Part shown: positions 1-9,782 of the stretch, piece by piece
How the letters are laid out: every line of letters starts with the position of its first letter
How positions within the stretch are numbered: the stretch's first letter is position 1
Source of the DNA: Sinorhizobium sp. 6-70
Lineage (GTDB): Bacteria > Pseudomonadota > Alphaproteobacteria > Rhizobiales > Rhizobiaceae
Direction: 5' to 3'
Length of the DNA stretch: 64,000 nt
NCBI RefSeq assembly: GCF_030124375.1
Contig: NZ_JASKLS010000003.1
Coordinates: 355,337 to 419,336 of the forward strand
Translations under genes and position numbers: made by a program
The notes under the pieces: model-generated
The model's database searches: none
What the model saw: the letters and a program-made list of their open reading frames with translations, nothing else
What the model was told of the DNA's origin: nothing

Positions 1-239
1 TCCGCCTCGGTCTCGCGCCGGCGGTCGTTCGCGCCATTTACGCTGCCTTTCCGCGTATCCGCGCGAGTGGTGCCTCCATCGTCATCGTCGAGCAGGATAT
101 CGGTCAGGCGCTGAAGGTGGCCGACCGCGTCTACTGCATGATGGAGGGAAGGATCACGCTGTCCGGCCATGCGTCGGAGCTTGGCCATGATGAGATCCAC
201 AAGGCTTACTTCGGAGCGGAGCGCCATGAACTGGCTTGA
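1..239 (+). CDS. livF: Branched-chain amino acid-type ABC transporter ATP-binding protein, C-terminal part (LivF family)
   Basis: The frame is open at the left edge and ends at TGA 237-239. The visible C-terminal 78 residues contain the LivF landmark LGLAP and then VIVEQDIGQAL, the region after Walker B where LivF proteins usually read VEQN. Walker A lies outside the window. The protein would power import of a branched-chain amino acid or, as often in this family, an aromatic acid. It overlaps the next gene by 14 bases, so it belongs to the same operon. Family assignment is firm; the substrate is inferred only from the downstream aromatic genes. Confidence 0.9.
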   Translation, partial: RLGLAPAVVRAIYAAFPRIRASGASIVIVEQDIGQALKVADRVYCMMEGRITLSGHASELGHDEIHKAYFGAERHELA

Positions 240-1089
240 TACCATCCTTCAAGGCGTGTTGCTCGGCGGGCTCTACGCGCTTTTCGCTGCCGGATTAAGC
301 CTGGTCTTCGGCATCATGCGGCTCGTGAACCTCGCTCATGGCGACCTGATCGTGCTCGCCGCCTTTGTCATCCTCGCGCTTGTCACCACGCTCGGCGTCA
401 GTCCCTTCGTCGGCGCGCTCATGGCCGCCCCGCTGATGTTTGCCGCCGGTTGGGCGCTGCAATATTTTCTGCTCAACCGCACACTGGGCAAGGATATCCT
501 GCCGCCCTTGCTCGTGACCTTCGGCCTGTCGATCGTGCTCCAGAACGGACTGCTGGAAGGATTTTCGGCTGATAGCCGCCGGGTCTCCGCAGGCAGCCTT
601 GAATCGGCATCGATCGCGCTTGGTCCGGTCAACGCCGGCATCATGCCGCTGATGACCTTTCTTTCCGCCGTTGCCGTTATCGTCTGCCTCAACCAGCTTA
701 TCTATCGCACTGCCGTCGGCCGCGCCTTTCGCGCCACTTCGGACGATCCGGTGACAGCCGGTCTGATGGGCATCCGCCCGCAACGGATATTCGCGCTCGC
801 AACCGGTCTGGCGATGGTGGTCGTGACGATCGCAGCACTTTATCTCGGCACCCGCGCCAATTTCGAACCGACATCGGGACCGGCGCGGCTGATCTACGCC
901 TTCGAGGCGGTCATCATCGGCGGGCTCGGCTCGCTTTGGGGCACACTCGCCGGCGGCGTCATTCTTGGGGTCGCGCAGACCGTCGGTGCCGCGATCAACC
1001 CGGAATGGCAGATCCTCACCGGGCATCTCGCCTTTCTGCTGGTTCTTCTTTTTAAACCGCGCGGCCTTTTCCCGCGCGCAATGGATTGA
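226..1089 (+). CDS. livH: LivH-family ABC transporter permease
   Basis: A 287-residue integral membrane protein starting MNWLDTILQGVLLGGLYALF. It has the LivH signature region AAGLSLVFGIMRLVNLAHGD near residues 21-40 and about eight hydrophobic segments. The ATG at 226 is chosen over an in-frame ATG at 169 because it fits the family N terminus and overlaps the upstream livF end by 14 bases. It is followed after 9 bases by livM. Together they form the inner-membrane channel of a branched-chain-type importer. Placement before a monooxygenase and a ring-cleavage dioxygenase suggests an aromatic acid as cargo, which is an inference. Confidence 0.93.
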   Translation: MNWLDTILQGVLLGGLYALFAAGLSLVFGIMRLVNLAHGDLIVLAAFVILALVTTLGVSPFVGALMAAPLMFAAGWALQYFLLNRTLGKDILPPLLVTFGLSIVLQNGLLEGFSADSRRVSAGSLESASIALGPVNAGIMPLMTFLSAVAVIVCLNQLIYRTAVGRAFRATSDDPVTAGLMGIRPQRIFALATGLAMVVVTIAALYLGTRANFEPTSGPARLIYAFEAVIIGGLGSLWGTLAGGVILGVAQTVGAAINPEWQILTGHLAFLLVLLFKPRGLFPRAMD

Positions 1090-1098
1090 GGTGCATTC

Positions 1099-2184
1099 AT
1101 GTCGCTCGTCATTCCATCCTGGCAGGTCGAAACCCGAAAAAAGACGTCGGCACCGTTCGCTCTTTCCGCGGGCGCTACGTTGCTGCTCGCCTTTGCGGTA
1201 CCGTTCCTCGTCTCGCGCGGCGTCGTCCAGGATCTGTTCTTCATCCTGACGATGCTTGTGCTCGCGCAGAACTGGAATTTGCTCGCCGGTTACGCGGGTC
1301 TGATCTCCGTAGGTCAGCAGGCATTTGTCGGCTTCGGCGCCTATGCGATGTTCGCCTGCGTCATCCTGCTCGGCGTCGACCCGCTCGCAGCCGTCTTGAT
1401 TGCAGGTGTGCTTTCGATGCTGCTCGCGATCCCGACCGCTTTCTTCACCTTCCGGCTTCAGGGACCCTATTTCGCGATCGGCACCTGGGTCATCGCCGAG
1501 GTTGTCCGCCTGCTGCTGGCGCAATGGAAGGCGCTCGGCGGCGGCACCGGGACATCGCTGCCGCGTGAGGCCATCCGCGACATGGTCGGTGTCGGGTTGA
1601 TGCGCGACGTCTTCGGGATGAAGGCGTCCGCGGCCGGAGATACGCTGACCTATTGGCTGGCGCTGGTCCTGATGGTGTCGACCATCGGATTCGTCTACGG
1701 GCTGCTGCGCAGTAAGCAGGGTCTCGGCCTGGCGGCGGTACGCGACAACGAGCAGGCAGCGCGCGCTGTCGGCGTGAATGCGAGACGGATGAAGGCTTTC
1801 GTCTATCTCGCCGCCTCGTTCATTACCGGTATCGCCGGGGCGCTGATCTACGTGCAGAAGGCACGCATCTCGCCCGACGCCGCCTTTTCGGTGATCGACT
1901 GGACGGCCTATGTGATCTTCATCGTCGTGATCGGCGGCATCGGCACGGTCGAGGGACCTATCATCGGCGTCATCCTATTCTTTTTCCTGCAGAATCTCCT
2001 TGCTGGCTACGGCTCCTGGTATCTCCTGATACTGGGCCTGATCGGCATCCTCGTCATGCTTTTCGCGCCGCGCGGTCTCTGGGGCCTCTTCTCGGACCGC
2101 ACCGGCATCCAGCTTTTTCCGGTTCGCCGCCTTTTGAGGGGCGGATCACTCAATCGCACGCATAAGGGAGGGCCTCATGGCTGA
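1099..2184 (+). CDS. livM: LivM-family ABC transporter permease
   Basis: A 361-residue membrane protein with the LivM core (QNWNLLAGYAGLISVGQQAF near residue 60) and the later motif GLGLAAVRDNEQAARAVG in the cytoplasmic EAA-like loop. It partners LivH in the inner membrane. Its last 8 bases overlap the start of the FAD monooxygenase, so transport and catabolism are translationally coupled. That coupling is the best sequence argument that the transporter imports the aromatic substrate of the next two enzymes. Confidence 0.93.
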   Translation: MSLVIPSWQVETRKKTSAPFALSAGATLLLAFAVPFLVSRGVVQDLFFILTMLVLAQNWNLLAGYAGLISVGQQAFVGFGAYAMFACVILLGVDPLAAVLIAGVLSMLLAIPTAFFTFRLQGPYFAIGTWVIAEVVRLLLAQWKALGGGTGTSLPREAIRDMVGVGLMRDVFGMKASAAGDTLTYWLALVLMVSTIGFVYGLLRSKQGLGLAAVRDNEQAARAVGVNARRMKAFVYLAASFITGIAGALIYVQKARISPDAAFSVIDWTAYVIFIVVIGGIGTVEGPIIGVILFFFLQNLLAGYGSWYLLILGLIGILVMLFAPRGLWGLFSDRTGIQLFPVRRLLRGGSLNRTHKGGPHG

Positions 2185-3931
2185 CATCACTACGGACGTA
2201 CTCATCATCGGCACCGGGCCTGCGGGATCGGCGACGGCGGCGCTGCTTTCGACCTATGGTGTCGAAAACCTGGTGATCAACCGCTATCGCTGGCTCGCCA
2301 ACACGCCACGCGCGCACATCACCAACCAGCGCACCATGGAGGTTCTGCGCGATCTCGGCCGGGACGTCGAGGACGAGGCCTACATGTTCGCCGCCGAGCA
2401 GGACCTGATGGGCGAGAACGTGTTCTGCACGTCGCTTGCCGGCGAAGAGATCGGTCGCATGAAGAGCTGGGGCAAACACCCGCTGAGCCGCGCCGAGCAC
2501 CAACTGTCCTCGCCGAGCCACATGAACGACCTGCCGCAGACCTTCATGGAGCCGCTGTTGTTCAAGACCGCATGTTCCCGCGGCACTCAAGCGCGGATGT
2601 CGACGGAATACATAGGCCATGTGCAGGATGCCGACGGCGTCACGACCACGTGCGTCGACCGGCTGACCGGCAGGGAATTCACAATTCGCTCGAAGTATCT
2701 GATCGGCGCCGACGGTGGCAATTCGCGTGTCGCCGAGCACGCGGGTCTTGCCTTCGAGGGCAAGATGGGCGTCGCGGGCTCGATGAACATCCTGTTCGAG
2801 GCCGATCTCTCGCGTTATGTCGCGCATCGCCCGTCGGTGCTCTATTGGGTGCTGCAGCCGGGCGCCGACGTCGGCGGCATCGGCATGGGCCTCGTGCGGA
2901 TGGTGCGGCCCTGGCACGAATGGCTGATCGTCTGGGGCTACGACATCAACCAGCCGGCGCCGGCGGTGGACGAGGCACATGCCAAGAAGGTGGTGCGCGA
3001 TCTTATCGGCGTGCCGGATCTGGAGCCGCGGATCAAGCAGGTCTCCACCTGGACCGTCAACAACATGTATGCGACGACCATGTCCAACGGCCGCGTGTTC
3101 TGCATGGGCGATGCGGCGCACCGCCACCCGCCTTCGAATGGCCTCGGCTCGAACACGTCCATCCAGGACGCATTCAATCTCGCCTGGAAGCTTGCTTTTG
3201 TGCTCAAGGGCAAGGCCGGCTCGAAGCTGCTCGAAAGCTACGGGACCGAGCGCGCGCCGGTCGCCAAGCAGATCGTTACCCGGGCCAACAAGTCGATCGA
3301 AGAATTCGGGCCGATCTTCAAGGCGCTCGGCCTGCTCGACTCGATCGACCCGGTGAAGATGCAGCAGAACATGGATGCACGCTGCGACAACACGCCGGCC
3401 GCGGAGGAGCAGCGCGCAGCGATCCGCAAATCGATCGCCGACAAGGTCTATGAGTTCGACGCCCACGGCGTCGAGATGAACCAGCGTTATCGTTCCGATG
3501 CGATCGTGACCGATGGGCAGAGCGAGCCCGCCTTCACCAAGGATGCGGAACTGCATTATCACCCGACGACATGGCCGGGCGCCCGGTTGCCGCATGCATG
3601 GGTGTTCTCCGGCGACGGGACCAAGGCCTCGACCCTGGACCTGACCGGCCAAGGCAAATTCACAGTACTGACCGGCATCGGCGGGGAGGGCTGGGTCGAG
3701 GCCGCCCGCGCGGTCGGTCGCGAGCTCGGCATCGAGATCGCCGCCCACGTGATCGGACCGCGCCAGCATTGGCAGGATTTTTCCGGCGATTGGGCGAACG
3801 CGCGCGAGGTGCGCGACAGCGGCATCGTGCTCGTCCGCCCGGATCATCACGTCTGTTGGCGGAGCGACGTGATAGCTGCGGATCCGGCAGCGGAACTCTA
3901 TCGCGTCATGACGACAATTCTCGACAAGTGA
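2177..3931 (+). CDS. FAD-dependent aromatic-ring monooxygenase (PHBH / phenol hydroxylase-type)
   Basis: A 584-residue class A flavoprotein monooxygenase. It has the dinucleotide-binding GTGPAG at residues 12-17, the DG motif IGADGGNSRV near 178, the GD motif MGDAAHRHPPSNGLGSN near 310, and a C-terminal thioredoxin-like region containing YHPTTWPGARLPH. These features are shared with chlorophenol, resorcinol and 3-hydroxyphenylpropionate hydroxylases. It would use NAD(P)H and O2 to add a hydroxyl to a phenolic ring. AAGGGAGG lies 9 bases before the ATG. It overlaps livM and precedes a probable hydroxyquinol dioxygenase by 7 bases, so a resorcinol-like substrate giving hydroxyquinol is a reasonable inference. 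The exact substrate cannot be read from sequence. Confidence 0.92.
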   Translation: MADITTDVLIIGTGPAGSATAALLSTYGVENLVINRYRWLANTPRAHITNQRTMEVLRDLGRDVEDEAYMFAAEQDLMGENVFCTSLAGEEIGRMKSWGKHPLSRAEHQLSSPSHMNDLPQTFMEPLLFKTACSRGTQARMSTEYIGHVQDADGVTTTCVDRLTGREFTIRSKYLIGADGGNSRVAEHAGLAFEGKMGVAGSMNILFEADLSRYVAHRPSVLYWVLQPGADVGGIGMGLVRMVRPWHEWLIVWGYDINQPAPAVDEAHAKKVVRDLIGVPDLEPRIKQVSTWTVNNMYATTMSNGRVFCMGDAAHRHPPSNGLGSNTSIQDAFNLAWKLAFVLKGKAGSKLLESYGTERAPVAKQIVTRANKSIEEFGPIFKALGLLDSIDPVKMQQNMDARCDNTPAAEEQRAAIRKSIADKVYEFDAHGVEMNQRYRSDAIVTDGQSEPAFTKDAELHYHPTTWPGARLPHAWVFSGDGTKASTLDLTGQGKFTVLTGIGGEGWVEAARAVGRELGIEIAAHVIGPRQHWQDFSGDWANAREVRDSGIVLVRPDHHVCWRSDVIAADPAAELYRVMTTILDK

Positions 3932-3938
3932 GGACACC

Positions 3939-4832
3939 ATGGAAGCGCATGAAAGAGGCTTTTTCACCGAAGAGAACTCCGTCGAAGTCGTCACGGGCCG
4001 CAACAGGAATGCCAAGGATGCGCGGCTGAAGCAGGTGATGGAGGTCGTCATCCGCAAGCTGCACGAGGCCGTGAAGGAAATCGAGCCGACCCAGGAGGAG
4101 TGGCTGCAAGCGATCCTTTTCCTGACCAGGACGGGGCAGATGTGCAACGAGTGGCGGCAGGAGTTCATCCTGCTGTCCGACACGCTCGGTGTCTCGATGC
4201 TGGTGGACGCCATCAACAATCGCAAACCATCAGGCGCCTCCGAAAGCACCGTGCTCGGCCCCTTCCACGTCAAGGGAGCGCCAGAGCTGGAGATGGGCGC
4301 CAATATCTGCCTCGACCAGAAGGGCGAGGACCTGTTTATCCAGGGGCGGATTCTCGATACGAGCGGCAACCCGATCGCCGGCGCTGTGCTCGATGTCTGG
4401 CAGGCAAATGACGAGGGCTTTTACGACGTCCAGCAGCAGGGCATCCAGCCTGACTTTAATTTGCGCGGCGTCTTCCGGACCGGGCCCGACGGGCGCTATT
4501 GGTTTCGCGCGGTGAAGCCGAAATATTATCCGATCCCGAACGACGGTCCGGTGGGCCAGATGCTCGACCATCTCGGTCGACACCCCAACCGTCCGGCGCA
4601 TCTCCACTACATTATCAAGGCCGACGGCTTTGAGACACTGATCACCCACATCTTCGATCCGGACGATCCCTACATCAATTCCGACGCGGTCTTCGGTGTG
4701 AAGGAAAGCCTGCTCGCTGAGTTCAAGCGGACGCACGACCCGGTGCGTGCGAAGGAATACAACTTCGAAGGCGACTTCTGGGAGGTGGAGCACGATTTCG
4801 TGCTGGCGCGCACCGGCGAAAGAGGACGATGA
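3939..4832 (+). CDS. Intradiol ring-cleavage dioxygenase, probably hydroxyquinol 1,2-dioxygenase
   Basis: A 297-residue non-heme Fe(III) intradiol dioxygenase. An N-terminal helical dimerisation domain (to about residue 100) is followed by the beta-sandwich catalytic domain. Predicted iron ligands are Tyr162, Tyr196 or Tyr197 (in KYYPIP), His221 and His223 (in RPAHLHY). The positions match those I recall for hydroxyquinol 1,2-dioxygenase (Tyr164, Tyr197, His221, His223), and the length is right for that subfamily. It would open hydroxyquinol (or a catechol) to a cis,cis-muconate-type product such as maleylacetate. No maleylacetate reductase is in the window; it may lie to the left. A catechol or chlorocatechol preference is not excluded. 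Confidence 0.92.
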   Translation: MEAHERGFFTEENSVEVVTGRNRNAKDARLKQVMEVVIRKLHEAVKEIEPTQEEWLQAILFLTRTGQMCNEWRQEFILLSDTLGVSMLVDAINNRKPSGASESTVLGPFHVKGAPELEMGANICLDQKGEDLFIQGRILDTSGNPIAGAVLDVWQANDEGFYDVQQQGIQPDFNLRGVFRTGPDGRYWFRAVKPKYYPIPNDGPVGQMLDHLGRHPNRPAHLHYIIKADGFETLITHIFDPDDPYINSDAVFGVKESLLAEFKRTHDPVRAKEYNFEGDFWEVEHDFVLARTGERGR

Positions 4833-4839
4833 GGGTGGC

Positions 4840-4868
4840 GCGGCAAGCCGTGCGGAGCGGCTTGCCGC
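4840..4868. terminator. Hairpin between convergent genes
   Basis: A perfect 11-bp inverted repeat (GCGGCAAGCCG, 7-base loop, CGGCTTGCCGC) lies between the convergent ends of the intradiol dioxygenase (4832) and the ATPase (4875). There is no clear T run, so it may act as a two-way terminator or as 3' protection. Confidence 0.6.
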
Positions 4869-4874
4869 TGTCGA

Positions 4875-5948
<1,074 letters not shown>

Positions 5949-5952
5949 GCCG

Positions 5953-7881
5953 TCACCGCCCGACTTCACCGGCGCGAACCCAGACGAGCATCTCGCCGGG
6001 CGTGCGATTGTCCCACAGGTGATAGGGAACGAAGCGGGCCGTCGCCCGGTTCACCTTCGGCGGTGACGTGCGATAGAGTGTGGCGCCCCAATCATCCGCT
6101 TTATCGCGGGCGACGGAAATGTCGAGCGCGACTGCGCCTTGAAGTTCAGCGATTTCTGCAGTCTTCGCGTTCGAAACACCGCCGCCAAGCACGATTCCGT
6201 TCAAGCCCGCGCCGTTGTCGGTTGCCTCTGCGCAATAGACGAGCGGCCCGCGCATGAGCGCGACACGGCCGGTATCCTGCCGCACCTGGGGATTTGCCCA
6301 GAGCGCGCGCGGCGTCAGAGGAATATCGAGCTCGACCCGGTCGTCGCTTCGCCATTCACGCTCGATGCGCGCGTAGCCGTCGGTTGTTACGTCCGAAAGA
6401 TCGACGGTCTCGCCGTTCAGTTTCAGCGCGGCGCCCTCTGCCCATTCGGGAATGCGCAACGACAGAGAGAACCGCACCGGGTCCTGCGTCGTGACGTCGA
6501 AGCGGATGGCGCCGTTCCAGGGATAGCGGGTCTTCTGCACAAGCTCGACCTTCTTGCCGCCGATCTCGAAGTGGCCCTTGCTCTCGCCGTAGAGATGGAC
6601 GGCGATTTCGTCGTCAGCGACGGCGTACATATAGGAGCCGATGGAGGCGAGCAGGCGCGAGATGTTCGGCGGGCAGCAGGGGCAATGGTGCCAGACCCAG
6701 CGATGATGCTTGCCGGCGCTTTCCAGCGGGTTCTCGTAGAAGAATGTCTTTCCGTCGAGCGAAAGACCGGCCATGGCGCCATTGTAGAGCGCTTGCTCCA
6801 TGATGTCCGCATAGCGCCGGTTCGGGCCGCGCCCGAGCATGCGGCTTGCCCAGAAGACGAGGCCGACAGAGGCGCAGGTCTCGGCATAGGCGCTCTCGTT
6901 CGGAAGATCGTAGTAGTCCGTAAAGCCTTCGTTCGACGCTGCCGGTCCGATACCGCCGGTGACATACATCTGCTTGGTCGTCAGGTCGTCCCAAAGGGTT
7001 TCGAGCGCCGAGGTGAGACTGTCGTCGTTGTACTCGGTCGCGATGTCCGCCATGCCGGAGTAGAGATACATGGCGCGAACGGCATGACCGACGACTTTCT
7101 TCTGCTCTCTGACGGGCAGATGCGCCTGATTGTATTCGTAGGTCTTCTGGATGAACTGCTTCGGATCGCGACCGTCGCGGATCGCTTCTTCGGTGAAGAA
7201 GTGGGGCTCTCTGCCGCGCTCGTCGATGAAGAACTTGGCGAGATCGAGATATTTCTTCTGGCCCGTGACGCGGGCAAGCTTTACCAGCGCGAGCTCGATT
7301 TCTTCATGGCCGCAGTAGCCCGGCAACTGCCCTTCGCCATGGCCGAACACTTCGATCATATAGTCGGCAAAGCGGCACATGACGTCGAGCAGTTTGCGCT
7401 TTCCCGTCGCCTGGTAATAGGCGACGGCGCCCTCGATCAGATGGCCGGCGCAATAGAGTTCGTGGTGATCGCGAAGATTGGTCCAGCGCCGGCCGGGTTG
7501 TACCCGCTGGAACCAGGCGTTCAGGTAGCCGTCCTTGTCCTGCAGCTTTTCATACATGTCGACGATGGCATCGACACGCGCTTCGAGCCTGGGGTTGGGC
7601 TTGCGGTAGAGCGAATAGGCGATGGTCTCGATCGATTTTCCGAGATCGCTGTCCCAGAACATCTGGGTCGAGCCCGACCAGGCCTGCAACGGGATGACGA
7701 TGCCGGGGCTCGGCTGGTCGACGTCGATCGCCCTGAGCATGCCGGCCTCGACACAGCGGTCGAGCAGGACTTCGGCGGTGGATTCGCAGATTGCGTCCTG
7801 GCGGTCGCCGAAAAGGCCGTGCACTTCAACACTCGGAACGGGGAGGGGGCGGAACTGGCGATCGTGTCGGGGTTTGTTCAT
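5953..7881 (-). CDS. Glycoside hydrolase family 127 (beta-L-arabinofuranosidase-type, DUF1680)
   Basis: A 642-residue (alpha/alpha)6-barrel hydrolase with no signal peptide, so probably cytoplasmic. Residues matching the known GH127 zinc-thiolate site are visible: Glu318 in SNEGF, Glu334 and Cys336 in YAETC, and Cys402-Cys403 in HHCPCCPPN. In HypBA1 the equivalents are Glu322, Glu338, Cys340, Cys417 and Cys418, with cysteine as the nucleophile. The enzyme would release L-arabinose (or a related pentofuranose) from an imported oligosaccharide. It sits between the permease genes and the ATPase gene, so import and hydrolysis are co-expressed. Exact linkage and sugar are not readable. Confidence 0.92.
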   Translation of the reverse strand: MNKPRHDRQFRPLPVPSVEVHGLFGDRQDAICESTAEVLLDRCVEAGMLRAIDVDQPSPGIVIPLQAWSGSTQMFWDSDLGKSIETIAYSLYRKPNPRLEARVDAIVDMYEKLQDKDGYLNAWFQRVQPGRRWTNLRDHHELYCAGHLIEGAVAYYQATGKRKLLDVMCRFADYMIEVFGHGEGQLPGYCGHEEIELALVKLARVTGQKKYLDLAKFFIDERGREPHFFTEEAIRDGRDPKQFIQKTYEYNQAHLPVREQKKVVGHAVRAMYLYSGMADIATEYNDDSLTSALETLWDDLTTKQMYVTGGIGPAASNEGFTDYYDLPNESAYAETCASVGLVFWASRMLGRGPNRRYADIMEQALYNGAMAGLSLDGKTFFYENPLESAGKHHRWVWHHCPCCPPNISRLLASIGSYMYAVADDEIAVHLYGESKGHFEIGGKKVELVQKTRYPWNGAIRFDVTTQDPVRFSLSLRIPEWAEGAALKLNGETVDLSDVTTDGYARIEREWRSDDRVELDIPLTPRALWANPQVRQDTGRVALMRGPLVYCAEATDNGAGLNGIVLGGGVSNAKTAEIAELQGAVALDISVARDKADDWGATLYRTSPPKVNRATARFVPYHLWDNRTPGEMLVWVRAGEVGR

Positions 7882-7903
7882 GGCTTCATCCGTTTCTTGG
7901 AGT

Positions 7904-8797
7904 TCATTTCACGGCGCCGGCCATCAGCCCGCGCATGTAGTAGCGTTGCAGAAGCAGGAAGACGACGAGGCAGGGCAGGGTCATGACGGCGACGCCGGCC
8001 TGAACCGCGCCCCAGTTGACGGCGCCGAGGCGACCGGCGCGCACAGCCATCATCAGCACCGGCAGCGTGTATTTCTCGTTGCTCGACAAGAGTACGAGTG
8101 CCGCCAGGAATTCGTTCCAGGCATTGAGGAAAGCGAAGATCGCGACCGTGGCGATGCCGGGCAGCACCAGCGGCATCAGCACCCGGAAGAGGAGTTTCAG
8201 GTCGCGGGCGCCGTCGATGCGTGCCGCCTCCTCGATCTCCTTCGGCACCGCATCGAAGGCATTGCGCATCATGAAGACCGAGAAGGGAAGCTGCAGCGTC
8301 ACATAGACGAGCGTCAGTCCGAACAGCGAATTGTTCAGCCCGAGCCTGGCAAGAATGATGAAGAGCGGCGTGAGGATCGACTGGAACGGGATCATCAGCG
8401 TGGCGATGATCAGCACGAACAGCACGTTCTTCAACGGAAAGCGGTAGCGCGAGAAGCCGTAACCCGCGAGCACGCTGACGGCCACGGTCAGCGCGACGGT
8501 TGCGAGCGACACGAGCAACGAGTTGAACGTGTGCTGCCAGACGCCGGCGCCGAAGGTGTCGAGCGAGCGATAGGAATCAAGGCTGATGCCGTTCGCCGGC
8601 CATGGCGGCAGCGGTGGAAGGCGCGCTTCGGTGCCGTGTCGGAACGACGCGAGCAGGGTGATGGCGAAAGGCGCCAGGAAGAAGAGCGCGATTGCCACGC
8701 CTGTCGCGTGATAGGTCGATTCTGCCCGGAACGCTTTGCGTGCCCGGCGCCGGCTGGAGAGACTCATGTTGGAGCGGTTCATCTTGGAAAGGGTCAT
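7904..8797 (-). CDS. Sugar ABC transporter permease (MalG type)
   Basis: A 297-residue protein with six hydrophobic segments and the cytoplasmic EAA loop EEAARIDGARDLKLLFRVL that contacts the ATPase. The N terminus is long, basic and cytoplasmic. The ATG at 8797 overlaps the TGA of the upstream permease by 4 bases (ATGA), which fixes this start against longer in-frame options. It forms a heterodimeric inner-membrane channel with the next entry. Confidence 0.93.
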   Translation of the reverse strand: MTLSKMNRSNMSLSSRRRARKAFRAESTYHATGVAIALFFLAPFAITLLASFRHGTEARLPPLPPWPANGISLDSYRSLDTFGAGVWQHTFNSLLVSLATVALTVAVSVLAGYGFSRYRFPLKNVLFVLIIATLMIPFQSILTPLFIILARLGLNNSLFGLTLVYVTLQLPFSVFMMRNAFDAVPKEIEEAARIDGARDLKLLFRVLMPLVLPGIATVAIFAFLNAWNEFLAALVLLSSNEKYTLPVLMMAVRAGRLGAVNWGAVQAGVAVMTLPCLVVFLLLQRYYMRGLMAGAVK

Positions 8798-9714
8798 GGG
8801 CGATCCTCCCCGACGCGAAGCAGCCGCAGTTGCATGACGCTGATAATGACCAGGATGGCGAGGAGTGCGATCGAGAGAGCCGCACCGTAACCGAGATTGA
8901 AGGACACGAAGGACTGGTTGAAGATGTAGTAGACCACGGAGATCATGCGGTTCTGTGGGCCGCCGCTCGTCATGATGTAGAACTGGTCGAAGGCGAGGAT
9001 CGAGCCGGTCACCGAAATGATCAGCGCCAGCGCGATCGTCCGGCGCATCAGTGGCAAGGTGAGATAGCGGAACCGCTGCCACCGGCCGGCGCCGTCGATG
9101 CGGGCCGCCTCGGTCAATTCGGATGGAATTGCCTGTAGCCCGGTGAGCAGGATGATCATCGTAAAGCCGGCGATCTTCCAGACGACCATGACGATGATGG
9201 TGAAAAAGGCGCTATCGAAAGTGGCGAGCAGATTGGGGCTCTTCTCGACGAGTCCGAGTGCCTTCAATGCGGGGCCGATGAAGCCGCTGTCGACGTTCGC
9301 GAGCCAGACCCAGAGCAACGACGCCGAGGCGAGCCCGACGACGACGGGCAGGAAGATGATGGTGCGGTAGGCGCCGACGAAGCGTCGGTGCCTCTCGACG
9401 AAGATCGCCAATGGGAAGGCGACAGCGAAGATCGCGATCGTCACGATCACCGTGTAGTAGGTGGTGAAGCGCAGGGCCGAGACGAAGCGCCCGTCGTTCG
9501 CCATGCGGAAATAGTTGTTGAAACCGATCCAGCGCGGCGAACCGAGCAGCGGCCAGTTGTGCAGGCTCATCCACCCGGTAAACAGCACCGGCATGACGAA
9601 GAAGACGATGACGAGGGCCATCGCCGGGGCGATGTAAAGAAGCCCGCGCCATTGCGAGTGGCGCCGCCGTCTCCTGCGCACGGGCAATGCTTTTCCTGGG
9701 CCAGAGCCGGCCAT
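8794..9714 (-). CDS. Sugar ABC transporter permease (MalF type)
   Basis: A 306-residue permease with six predicted membrane helices and the EAA loop LTEAARIDGAGRWQRFRYLTL. It is the first of two overlapping permease genes and follows the binding-protein gene after a 68-base gap containing a strong hairpin. It is the partner of the MalG-type permease in the putative arabino-oligosaccharide importer. Confidence 0.93.
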   Translation of the reverse strand: MAGSGPGKALPVRRRRRRHSQWRGLLYIAPAMALVIVFFVMPVLFTGWMSLHNWPLLGSPRWIGFNNYFRMANDGRFVSALRFTTYYTVIVTIAIFAVAFPLAIFVERHRRFVGAYRTIIFLPVVVGLASASLLWVWLANVDSGFIGPALKALGLVEKSPNLLATFDSAFFTIIVMVVWKIAGFTMIILLTGLQAIPSELTEAARIDGAGRWQRFRYLTLPLMRRTIALALIISVTGSILAFDQFYIMTSGGPQNRMISVVYYIFNQSFVSFNLGYGAALSIALLAILVIISVMQLRLLRVGEDRP

Positions 9715-9741
9715 CGCAATTCTCCGCCTGTTGAAGAAAGA

Positions 9742-9767
9742 GGGGCCGGAGGATCGCCTTCGGCCCC
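9742..9767 (-). terminator. Intra-operon hairpin after the binding-protein gene
   Basis: GGGGCCG and CGGCCCC pair across 12 bases, with an inner AGG/CCT extension. It lies in the 68 bases between the solute-binding-protein stop and the permease start. Hairpins here commonly let binding-protein mRNA exceed permease mRNA by partial termination or 3' protection. Confidence 0.55.
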
Positions 9768-9782
9768 GGTTCTAGCCTGCAA

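Noticed and set aside
295..1524. A 409-codon open frame on the minus strand
   Set aside because: It is antisense to livH and livM; its composition is Asp/Arg/His-rich and low in hydrophobic residues, typical of a shadow frame.
2150..4369. A 739-codon open frame on the minus strand
   Set aside because: It is antisense to the FAD monooxygenase and intradiol dioxygenase genes, which carry full family motifs. High G+C leaves the opposite strand open. Its translation is Arg/His-rich with no recognisable domain.
6139..7986. A 615-codon open frame on the plus strand
   Set aside because: It is antisense to the GH127 gene, whose zinc-thiolate motif is intact. No ribosome site or domain is seen in the plus-strand frame.
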